A stretch of 64,000 nt of DNA from Entophlyctis helioformis. Its lineage: Eukaryota; Chytridiomycota; Chytridiomycetes; Chytridiales; Chytriomycetaceae. Numbering within the stretch: the first letter of the stretch is position 1; each line of letters begins with the position of its first letter. A program made the position numbers and the translations under genes. The notes below the pieces were generated by a model. The model was not told the DNA's origin. It searched no databases and worked only from the letters and a program-made list of their open reading frames with translations. Shown here one piece after another: positions 27,818 through 35,983 of the stretch. The stretch is from contig JAHLKH010000034.1 of the NCBI GenBank assembly GCA_025526915.1, positions 119,005-183,004 on the forward strand, given 5' to 3'.

Positions 27818-28089
27818 CAGGGCGTCTCCGATGGTCTGTGCGTGTGCCGCGTCTGTTCAAGCTGCGAGAGCTGCTGGAGGACGTCGGGCGTAAACGCTGG
27901 CTGGGCCGGCTGCGATTGCTGCTGCTGCTGCAGCTGGCTGCTGCGAGCAGAGGCAGAGGCGGCGGGCATGCCGCTGCTCGGACCAGGAGTCCCGGCAGGG
28001 GCCTTGTCGGGGGCCTTGTCGGGGGGCTCGGGGGTGGCCGCCTTGGCGGCGGCGTCGCTTGAGGCCGGAATCGAGTTTTTGAGTTTCAT
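27817..28089 (-). CDS. LINE ORF1-like small protein
   Basis: A 90-residue frame starting MKLKNSIPASSDAAAKAATP, with Pro/Ala/Lys-rich spacer, a Gln run (SSQLQQQQQSQPAQPAFTPD) and a short helix VLQQLSQLEQTRHTHRPSET. Its stop codon shares one base with the ORF2 start (TGATG at 27819-27815). It is short for a LINE ORF1, has no RRM or CCHC, and may be a remnant or a leader peptide that lets ribosomes reinitiate on ORF2. Confidence 0.5.
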   Translation of the reverse strand: MKLKNSIPASSDAAAKAATPEPPDKAPDKAPAGTPGPSSGMPAASASARSSQLQQQQQSQPAQPAFTPDVLQQLSQLEQTRHTHRPSETP

Positions 28090-28169
28090 GTGTGTGGCCA
28101 AAGTGTGGGTCACGTGACCTGACGAGCAACACAAAAAGTGACAAGCAGTGCCAAACAGGCAAAAGGTGT

Positions 28170-28239
28170 GCGCCAGCCCGGAATTGAACCGGGGGCTCAT
28201 CGATGGCAACGATGAATTTTACCACTAAACCACTGGCGC
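28170..28239 (-). tRNA. tRNA-Gly (GCC)
   Basis: The 70-nt minus-strand sequence folds as a tRNA. The acceptor stem GCGCCAG pairs with CTGGCGC, the A box is TGGTTTAGTGGT, the anticodon loop is TTGCCAT with anticodon GCC, and the T arm/B box is GGTTCAATTCC. No intron. It lies between the LINE 5' end and an ankyrin pseudogene. Confidence 0.95.
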
Positions 28240-28448
28240 TGTCCTCTTGGTGACCGAAAATTGCCCTCACACACCTTGTACAGTGGCTGCATGGCACGAT
28301 TGTTTCGTGTGGGTTTGGGGCAAATTGGAATTATCCACATGATTTGGTGCTGGGAAACAGAGCGTGCTGTGGGAAACAGAGCGTGTGGATCGAGAGTGGC
28401 GGCGCACGGCAGCGAGACATTGGTGGGTGCTGCCACTGGACGGCAGGT

Positions 28449-29228
28449 GGACGGTGCCGTGGCATGCACGCTGTGAAGGGCGGACACATGGCTGCACTCG
28501 CAAAGATGCTTGACAAGCAGACGCTGTTTGTTCAGGATCTGGACAGACACGACGAGTCGGTGCGGCATGGCGGGTCTGTGGTGCATGTGGCGGCTGCACA
28601 TGGCGCTCTTGGCGTTCTCGAGGCTCTGAATGAGCACAATGCGAGTGTCGTGGACCACGACGAAGGCACAGCTGCAGATGATGGGATGTCGGAGGATTCT
28701 GATGACACGGTGGACACGTGGGAGTGAGAAGGGGGCGGAAGGGAATTGTGCACGTGGGTGGTCGCCGCGTGGGTCGCGCGGCAGGGAAGCAGGAGTGCAG
28801 TGCCGGAGGGCGGGCGGCGTTGGGCTTTCCCCAAGCCAACCCATCGTCAACCATATCCGTCGTCGTACTGCTGGAGTAGCTCGAGGCTGACTCCACTGTA
28901 ACCAAGCTCCTTGTCCGCATCCTCTCGAAGTCCGAGTCTCCCTATCGTGGGCGGCCACCTTCGACCCCGTCCCACGACAGCGAGTGCGACTCCCCTCGCA
29001 CTGGATGTGGCAGCAGCACGTGGACACCTGGACGTTGTTGTCTGGCTGCACGAGAACAGGAGCGAGGGCTGCAGTGCGAACGTGTTTGACTGGGCTGCGC
29101 AGGAGGGCCACGCACGCGTCGTCAAGTGGCTGCACAGCAAGCGCGATGAGGGATCGTTGCGGGTTGTGGTTGAGCCAGCCAGGATGGATGGCGTTGAGCG
29201 GCTGCTGGCGACGGCATTCACAATGTGA
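28449..29228 (+). pseudogene. Ankyrin-repeat pseudogene, 5'-truncated and interrupted
   Basis: Plus-strand copy of the last ~170 codons of the ankyrin gene at 59402-61575. It starts at GMHAVKGGHMAALAKMLDKQ and ends RMDGVERLLATAFTM. It includes VVHVAAAHGALGVLEALNEH and RGHLDVVVWLHENRSEGC, ankyrin-type helices. After the codons for NEHNAS it is split by a 334-bp insertion that brings a stop codon. There is no upstream F-box-like or Gln-rich part. Similarity to the paralogue continues about 27 bp past the stop and ends at the chromovirus LTR. Confidence 0.85.
28646..28979. mobile_element. MITE-like insertion, 334 bp, with TIRs and 5-bp TSD
   Basis: The ends are inverted repeats: TGTCGTGG at the left and CCACGACA at the right, with further similarity inward (CGAAGG / CCTTCG). 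It is flanked by GCGAG direct repeats (28641-28645 and 28980-28984). The paralogous ankyrin gene has the empty site (AATGCGAGTGCGACTCC) with a single GCGAG. No transposase is encoded. Size, TIR and target duplication fit a miniature inverted-repeat element. Confidence 0.85.
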
Positions 29229-29255
29229 GCACTCTGCTGGCCATCTCGCACTCGT

Positions 29256-29512
29256 TGTAGCACTGGGCCTCCAGGCAGACTTGCCGGCTGGTTGCAGGGG
29301 CAGTGAGTATGCACGCGAGGAAGGGCGGGCAGACGACTTCATTGAGACATAAGCACGGACCTGGTTGCAGGGGCAGTGAGTATGCACGCGAGGAAGGGCG
29401 GGCAGATGACTGCAAGAACGGGGGCAACCAGAGCGGGGGACGCGGCCGGGCGATGTCTGTCCGGTCACGTGGGTCACGTGGATCACGTGACCGCGACCGA
29501 GCATCCGTTACA
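29256..29512 (-). repeat. Chromovirus LTR (3' LTR of the minus-strand element)
   Basis: 257 bp, TG...CA ends (TGTAACGG...GTGCTACA on the minus strand), next to the polypurine tract. It contains an internal direct repeat (about 29290-29335 and 29362-29408, core CACGCGAGGAAGGGCGGGCA) and three CACGTG boxes at 29466, 29475 and 29484. Confidence 0.88.
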
Positions 29513-29565
29513 CTCCCCCCAGCGTAGACAGCCACTCATAAGAAAGACGAGTGGATGAACAGCGA

Positions 29566-32500
29566 CTAAGAGGATGCAGGGGCGTTGCACACACGAGAGG
29601 CAGAAGTGCGGGCAACGATGGACGCATAGGACACAGGACGGGGAACCGTGCGCTCAGAGCGGCGAGGTGGGGCGGGATGGTTGAGAGGGGGGAGAAACGA
29701 GAGAGAGAAGGAAGGAGGAGAAGAGGGAGGAGGGAGAGGAGGGAAAGATGGAGAGAGAGAGGGAGATGCGGGTGCAGCAGGTGCGATCGGCTCGTCAGCC
29801 GGAGCAGGTGCCGCGGGCGTGGCTGCTGCTGGAGCAGGGGCCACTGGTGCAGGAGCAGGCGCAGCGCGCTTGCGGCGAGAGGGCTTGGATGCCTTGGGCT
29901 GCGTGGGAGCAGGCGCCGCGGCTGGAGCAGGAGCAGCCGGTGCAGGAGCAGCCGGTGCAGGAGCCGCGCGCGTGGGCTGAGCCGGTTTGGACGCCTTGCC
30001 CTTAGGCGCCTTGGTCGGCCGAGCATGGAACGCCTTGACGAGGTCCTGGGCCTTGCGCATGTCGGCAGCTGGGACCCATGTGTTGTCGTCGGCTGGATAG
30101 CCAACCCACTTGACCAGATACTCGATCTTGCCGCGATAAGTGCGCGAGTCGACGATCCGCTCGACCTCGTAGTTGTCCGACGTGCCGTCGTCGGCGTGGT
30201 ACTCGGGGTCCGGCCGGGAGGGCACATCCTTGCGGCCGGTGGGCGCAGACAGAGGGTCGACATACGGGCAGATCCGGTCGGCATGGAACACGTTGTGGAC
30301 GCGGTGCAGCGAGGCAGGCAGCGCAAGCGTGTAGTTGAGGCCAGATTCACCAGAGTCCAGGCTGGTGATGGCAAAAGGGCCAAGCCACTTGGCGGCCGTG
30401 AGCGGCGGGCGGTGCGAGTCCGCCGGCCAGGAGATGCCCTCAGCATTGAGGAGCACCATGTCGCCGACCTTGTACGCAGGGTGACGGCGGCGACGCTTGT
30501 TTGCCTGAACGGCCATGGCTGCCTGGGCTTTGCGCCGATTCAGAATGGCCGAGTCGCGAGCAGCAGCCATGTCCAGCAGCAGGTCGCGGGCCGCGGCAGA
30601 TGGTGCCAGGGCTGGCTCGGACGGGAAGGACCGCGGGTGGCGGCCAAACGCCAGGAAGAAGGGTGCAAAGCCAGACGACGCAGACGGCGCGCAGTTGAGG
30701 CCAAAGCAGGTGGGACCAGCAGCAGCGGCCAGTCAGAGCCGTGGTAATCGGCCGCCTTGGCGAGCGCATCCTTGATGGTGCGGATGCTGCGTTCGGCCAA
30801 GCCGTCAGTCTGCTGGTGGCGAGCCGTGCTGAGGTTCTGCTTGATCCGGGCAGCGGTGCAGAGGCTCGACCAGAAAGCCGACAACCAGCGGGCGTCGCGG
30901 TCCGAGACGATGTCGACAGGGAAGCCCTTGCCCGAGCAGACCCAGCGAGTCAGGAAGAGCTCGGCCAGCTCCTGGGCCGACGACGAGCGGCGGCACGGGA
31001 ACGCGTCGCAGAGACCGGACAGGCGATCGACCACAACCAGAGCAGCATCAAACGCATCGTCTTGTCCGCCCGCGGGCAGGAACATGACGTCCATGGCGAC
31101 GCTCGAGAAGCAGTCGTCCGGGATCGCGAGTGGATGCAGCAGGCCGTCAGGCCGGTGGTTGGGCGTGCGGTGGCGCTGGCACACGTCGCATGAGGCGACA
31201 TAGGCAGCAATGTCCTCAGACATTCTGGGCCAGAAGTACCGGTTCGACAAGCGGCTGGTGGTCCGCTGACGTCCCTGGTGCGCACCGAAGGGAGAGTCGT
31301 GGTAGTGGGCGAGCAGATCCGCGCGCAGAGACTGCGGCACATACAAGCGGTTGCCCTTGTACCACCACGCACCATCCAAGCACTCCATGTGCACTACGAC
31401 CTTGCGGTCGGCCGGCGTGGCTGACGACGGGTCAGCCTTCCAGCCAGGCAGTCTGGAGGCGAATGGGTCGGCCGGCAACGCCGCACGCACGTCTTTCGCC
31501 CAGTCAGAGTCAGTGCGCAGATTGGCAGCACGGATCGGGACGGGCGAGCGACAGTTTGTGCAGAGAGGGGCCTTTGAGGGATCGCGGGACAGCAGATCGG
31601 CCAGCGAGTTGAGCTCGCCAGGCACGTACTCGATGGATGTATCAAACTCCTGCAGAGACAGGACCCATCGAGCCTGCCGATCCGACAGGTGGGGCTGCGT
31701 GGCCAACCAGACCAGCGCCTTGTGGTCAGTGTGCGTGACAGAGCGCACACTGGACAGCAGATGACGGAAACGCGAGAAGAACTCCACGATGGCGAGCAAC
31801 TCGCGTTCGTGGGTTGGATAGTTCATCTCGGCTGGGCTAAGCTTACGTGACCAGCAGGCCACCAGCTTCTCGCCATCTGGGTGGATCTGCGACAGGTAGC
31901 CGGCAATGACGTAGTTGCTGGCATCAGTGTAGACATGCGTTTCCAGAGCCGGGTCAAAGAACCGCAGCTCGGTGCTTTCAGCACTGCCTGTCGCAGGTCT
32001 TCCACAGCCTGCTTTTGAGCAGGGCCCCACTCCCACTTGGCATTCTTGGCTAGTAGCTTGTAAAGTGGCAGACACATGGTGGCGTACGCCTTTGCAGGGT
32101 TCGGCCCACCAATGAATGACTTTAACCACACAAGCTTGCCAAGCCAAGTTGCCAGAGTGGTTGTGTTTGAGATGTGTGGCGCTGCTGCCATGTCCTGCAA
32201 GTGCTTTGGCGCAATGGAATAACCAGTGGGCGAAAGCACGTGACCGCAGAACTCAATGTCCTGCTGCAGGATCATGCACTTGGACGGCTTAATGTACAAT
32301 TGAGCCTCCAGTAGCAGCTTGAGAACAGTGCGTAGGTGTTTGATATGCTCCTTGTACGTCGCGCTGTAGATGTAGATGTCATCCATGTACACCGAGACGC
32401 ACGTGCCCAGCAGCTCATTGAGCGTCGACTGGATGGCCTGTGTAAACACAGCCGGAGCATTGGTCAGCCCAAAAGGCATGACCGTGAACTCAAAGTGACC

Positions 32501-33668
32501 AAACTGGGTGGAGAACGCAGTTTTCCACTGGTCCTCCGCCTTAACACGAATGTTAAGGAAGCCCTCGCGGATGTCAAGCATCGAGCGGAAGGGTTTGTTT
32601 GCCAAGTTATCACGGAGGGTCTCAATCTCCGGGATCGCACTGTGGAACTTCACCGAGATGTTGTTCAAGCCGCGGTAGTCGATGACCAACCGCAGCGAAC
32701 CATCCTTTTTGCGGACAAAGAGCGTGCCGGCGCCCAAAGGCGATGACGAGCGGCGGATGTAACCTTTGGTGTACCACTCGTCTAGCTGCTTCTTGAGCGC
32801 TATGGATGCATCCTGGTTCAGTCTCTTGAGGCCACGACGCGGCGGCAGCTGCGCATCCTTAATGAAAGGGATCGCAATCTCGAACTCCGAGTCGTGCGCA
32901 CGGCCTTGCGGCGGGCAGCAGACCTCGTAGTACTCGATGAATGCCTTCTGCGTCTCCTCGTCCGGGCAGACTGGAAGGTAGGGGTACTTCTCCTTCAGCT
33001 CGTCCGGGGTGAGGCCGTTTGCAGCCGCGACGCGAAGGCGCGCATCAGCAGCTGCCTCACGGTCCTCAGGCAGGTCATCCACATAGACCAGCTCCGCATA
33101 CTCGTCAGGATGGGCGAGGATGTCCGACATGGTAACCACGATGTCAGAGTGCGGCCGGTTGTGGGGTGCAGCAGACGGCGGAGCGTCTTCGTGCTGCCAG
33201 ATGTGGTGCACATCGGGGCGCGACTCGGTTGAGAAGCGGAAAACGCCGCGACGGAAGTTGAATGACGCCTTCGCGGTGGTGCGCAGCCACGGCATGCCCA
33301 GGATGACATCATCCACACCGTCATAGACAAGGAACCGCACCTCTGACAGCATCTGTTCTGTCAGCGAGCGTGAGGTAGACCTCTGAATCTAGCCTCTGCA
33401 AGTTGCCGTTGGCAAACTCGAGAGTCACCGCCTGCCGGGTGAACGGCCGGGCAGCGGCGAGCAGGCCGTTGGCATCCAACCAACGGCGAGCCACTAGATT
33501 CGCGCTGCTGCCAGTGTCCACCAGGACGCTGGCGCTGCGATTGTCTAAGAAGACAGGGAAGGTGCACCGGTTCTCTGTGATGGGCTTCACAGGAGCCAGG
33601 TGCCCCTCCTTCAGTCGCGACGGCGGCAACACAGGACAAACAGGGTGATCAGGGGCCACAGAGGGCAC
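29566..33668 (-). pseudogene. Chromovirus pol: protease, RT, RNase H, integrase, chromodomain
   Basis: Protease frame 33668-33321 has VLVDTGSSANLVARRWLD. Reverse transcriptase frame 33352-31823 has WYTKGYIRRSSSPLGAGTLF, LRLVIDYRGLNNI, FGHFEFTVMPFGLTNAPAVF and the catalytic VSVYMDDIYIYS. RNase H/integrase frame 32147-30540 has VYTDASNYVIAGYLSQ, DHKALVWL, the HHCC finger (HYHDSPFGAHQG...CDVCQRH) and the catalytic core (VAMDVMFLP, VSDRDARWLSAFW, QQTDGLAERSIRTIKDAL). Frame 30570-29566 carries the integrase tail YKVGDMVLLN and a chromodomain (NYEVERIVDSRTYRGKIEYL, VKWVGYPADDNTWVP). A Pro/Ala/Ser-rich C terminus follows. Frame changes near 33350, 31990 and 30700 are not at positions expected for programmed shifting, so the gene is broken. 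Confidence 0.88.
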
Positions 33669-35632
33669 CTTTTATTCGCATCAGCCACAACTGGGCTACT
33701 CTTCTTCATCTGCGTCGCTGTACTGGGTCCCGTCGTCTGAGAACGACGAGACGGTTTCGAGCGACCGCGAGCCGGAGCCATTGCTGGTGCGCCGTCGTCA
33801 CGGGCAGGGACCGATGGAGGTTCGGTGTCAGCATTGGGCTTACGCACGGCCGCAGGCTTAGCCGCCGAAGCGTGCTTAGCCGCAGGAGCAGGAGGAGCCA
33901 GAGGGGGCGAGCGAACGTACCCGGGTGCCTTGGCCTTTGCCGCGATGCGCCCGACCTTAGAGTGGGGCGGGCGCTGGCTAGGCGATCGGCTGGCATGGTC
34001 GGCTGTCGCAGCGGGCGAGGCGGCCTTACGCGTTTCAGATGCGCTGTTGTTGCCAGAGGGCGCAGGAGTGGCCTTGGGCGATGAGGAGCTCCAAGAACGC
34101 GGCGACGCGGCGGCTGTCTTGCCAGAGCTGGGCGTCGACTTGGCGTCTTGGGCCTTGTGAGCGTTGGCGAGGGCAGTGGCAATTGCAATGTCACGCTCGT
34201 GTTCCTCCGCGCCTGAGTGTCGCTTGATGAACGCCTCGCGGAGGGCCGAGTAGGTCGTGAGCGAATCCCACGCCTCGGGCTTGTCCTTGATGCGCGTGCG
34301 GAGGAATGTGAGCCTCTCCGCCTCCGTAAGCTGGGCGTCATCGAACAGCCGCTCGGCTGCATGCAGCCAATCCTGCGGGACACGGCCATGGCACTCAGTG
34401 GGCGCAAAGTCACGCTCCAGCTTCTGGCGAGCCTGGCCTCGGACTCGTTCCGGGGCACTGTGGCGCGACACGAGGTCCGCAAGGAAGTGGGCGAGCGTCG
34501 GGGGCGGATCGTCTGTCTTGAGCGACTTGAACCAGGCGGTGGTGAATACACGGGCATCGCCTGTGAGGAGCGTCAAGAGGGTTGCGCCAATGTCGCTCAG
34601 GGGGATCGCGTCCACGCCGGTCGCCTTGCAGGCGCTCTTGTAGGCCATCTCAATGGCAAGGACGAACGGCTCGAGGCTCTCGCGAGTGGCGTTCCAGTTG
34701 ACCGTCAGCTGCGAGCCCTTGACCATGACAAGGCCGTTGAACGGCACCTGTCTGCCAAGCGATTCCGAGAACACCTTGGCCAAGTTTGGTGCACGGGCTT
34801 CCACGGCTGCTGGCAGGCGAGCATCCACCGAGGATCCCGACGCGTGGGCCGGACGCGAGTCCACCGAGGACCCAAGCGCCTGGACCGGATGCTCCGCAAG
34901 CAGGGTCGCCGTGGCTGAGGCCTGCGCCAACGCAGCGTTTGCCGTTTTGGTGGCCTTGGCGACGGCATCCGAGAAGACCTGCTCCAGTGCAATCACGGAT
35001 TCCGACGTGTTGGCGACGCTCTTCTGCAGGCCCCGTATGGCCTCTGAGTTGGCCTCGACAGAGTCAAAGAGTGCCACCAGGCGTTGATGGTGGAGCTGGG
35101 TGGCGTTGGAGTAGGCCTCAGCCTGCCTGGCGGCAGTGTCGCGGTCGGCCTGCAGCTGCAGCCGCAGATCATCGATGGCAGCGTGGGCGGCGGCCGCAGA
35201 TGATGTGGTTGCCTTGAGTGCTCGGCTGGTGTCTGACGCCCCCGTGTGGAGGCGCACGAGTTCGTAGAACATGTGCTCTCCAGTGATGGTGAAGGGCCGC
35301 CTGGGGGCACTCCCAGCACCGGGCTGGACGGCCGGCGTGCTGGAGAGGAACGCCTCTTGGCGCCGACCAGCGTCTGCGTCGTGGCGGCCCAACAGATCGG
35401 CCGAGGAGTGGCGGCGCGCTGGTGAGGCGCCAAAAGACGCGCCCAGAGCAGAGTCGGCCATCAAGACGGACGACGTACCCACCGGGTCGGGGCGGTGCTG
35501 GGACCTTGGGGGGGTGGCGTCGATGAACGAGCGGGCCGTATCGAACGAGGCCTCGCCGAGGAGGTCCTGGTCAGTGCCCAAGGGGGCGGCGGCCGAGCGA
35601 GCCGCGGGCTGGGGCGAGCGCTCGACGGCCAT
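33611..35632 (-). CDS. Chromovirus Gag
   Basis: A 673-residue open frame starting MAVERSPQPAARSAAAPLGT. A coiled-coil-like section lies in the middle (QLQADRDTAARQAEAYSNAT, FDSVEANSEAIRGLQKSVAN). The retrotransposon gag core is VNWNATRESLEPFVLAIEMA through VFTTAWFKSLKTDDPPPTLA and RTRIKDKPEAWDSLTTYSAL. No CCHC zinc knuckle is evident in the Lys/Ala/Pro-rich C terminus. The frame overlaps the start of the protease frame, so a frameshift is needed for Gag-Pol in any case. Confidence 0.75.
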   Translation of the reverse strand: MAVERSPQPAARSAAAPLGTDQDLLGEASFDTARSFIDATPPRSQHRPDPVGTSSVLMADSALGASFGASPARRHSSADLLGRHDADAGRRQEAFLSSTPAVQPGAGSAPRRPFTITGEHMFYELVRLHTGASDTSRALKATTSSAAAAHAAIDDLRLQLQADRDTAARQAEAYSNATQLHHQRLVALFDSVEANSEAIRGLQKSVANTSESVIALEQVFSDAVAKATKTANAALAQASATATLLAEHPVQALGSSVDSRPAHASGSSVDARLPAAVEARAPNLAKVFSESLGRQVPFNGLVMVKGSQLTVNWNATRESLEPFVLAIEMAYKSACKATGVDAIPLSDIGATLLTLLTGDARVFTTAWFKSLKTDDPPPTLAHFLADLVSRHSAPERVRGQARQKLERDFAPTECHGRVPQDWLHAAERLFDDAQLTEAERLTFLRTRIKDKPEAWDSLTTYSALREAFIKRHSGAEEHERDIAIATALANAHKAQDAKSTPSSGKTAAASPRSWSSSSPKATPAPSGNNSASETRKAASPAATADHASRSPSQRPPHSKVGRIAAKAKAPGYVRSPPLAPPAPAAKHASAAKPAAVRKPNADTEPPSVPARDDGAPAMAPARGRSKPSRRSQTTGPSTATQMKKSSPVVADANKRCPLWPLITLFVLCCRRRD

Positions 35633-35723
35633 CCAAAGGAAAAAAAAAACGGAAAAACGACGGAAAAATCGATCGACGGCGGCGGGGAACGGCGGCCGAC
35701 GGCGTCGAGAGGGCGGTTCTTGC

Positions 35724-35983
35724 TGTAGCACTGGGCCTCCAGGCAGACTTGCCGGCTGGTCTCTCGGGTCAGTATGTGTGCACGCGAGGAAGGGCGGGCA
35801 GACGACTCTTCATTGGGAGGCAGCACAGACCTGGTCTCTCGGGTCAGTATGTGTGCACGCGAGGAAGGGCGGGCAGACGACTGCAAGAACGGGGGAAACC
35901 AGAGCGGCCAGTGCGGCCCGACAATGTCTGTCCGGTCACGTGGGTCACGTGGATCACGTGACCGCGACCGAGCATCCGTTACA
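35724..35983 (-). repeat. Chromovirus LTR (5' LTR of the minus-strand element)
   Basis: 260 bp with the same ends as the 29256-29512 copy. Differences are clustered in the two internal repeats: here CTGGTCTCTCGGGTCAGTAT replaces CTGGTTGCAGGGGCAGTGAG. The copies are far from identical, which is unexpected for LTRs of one insertion. It is joined directly to copia coding sequence at 35984. Confidence 0.85.
35937..35960. promoter_or_regulatory. Triple CACGTG E-box array in LTR
   Basis: Three palindromic CACGTG sites at 35937, 35946 and 35955, exactly 9 bp apart, repeated in the other LTR at 29466, 29475 and 29484. They lie near the upstream end of the LTR in element orientation (U3), a promoter position. 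Binding by a bHLH factor is inferred from the motif only. Confidence 0.6.

Larger units (their letters stand above)
23971..28169 (-). mobile_element. Non-LTR retrotransposon (LINE)
   Basis: Minus-strand LINE. The 3' end is the poly(A) tail (T tract 23971-23986) preceded by a short 3' UTR; the body carries an APE-type endonuclease, a reverse transcriptase and a C-terminal zinc-binding motif. ORF1-like and ORF2 frames touch at 27817. The 5' boundary is not fixed. It is placed provisionally next to the tRNA gene at 28170; a GCCCTC match (23965-23970 and 28263-28268) would instead put it at 28262 and include the tRNA. The element seems near full length but has one frameshift in ORF2. Confidence 0.85.
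29256..35983 (-). mobile_element. Ty3/gypsy chromovirus, degenerate
   Basis: Minus-strand LTR retrotransposon bounded by LTR-like repeats 29256-29512 and 35724-35983. Reading 5' to 3' on the minus strand: 5' LTR, gag, protease, reverse transcriptase, RNase H, integrase, chromodomain, polypurine tract GGGGGGAG (29513-29520) and 3' LTR. The gene order and chromodomain define a chromovirus. Several frameshifts make it non-autonomous. No matching target-site duplication flanks it. Confidence 0.9.

Noticed and set aside
28646..28979. Interpretation of the ankyrin interruption as an intron
   Set aside because: Ends are TG..CA with inverted repeats and a direct duplication rather than GT..AG; the paralogue has an uninterrupted exon.
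29290..29410. CRISPR-like repeat array in the LTR
   Set aside because: Only two units, spacing not spacer-like, eukaryotic LTR context.
29551..30747. Plus-strand 398-codon frame across the chromovirus 3' part
   Set aside because: It is the antisense of the integrase/chromodomain and Pro/Ala-rich tail; composition is Arg/Gly-rich and no family is recognisable.
33340..33360. Programmed frameshift between chromovirus protease and reverse transcriptase
   Set aside because: The shift interrupts the protease-RT linker, not a Gag-Pol border. No slippery heptamer is seen and further shifts occur downstream, so decay is more likely.
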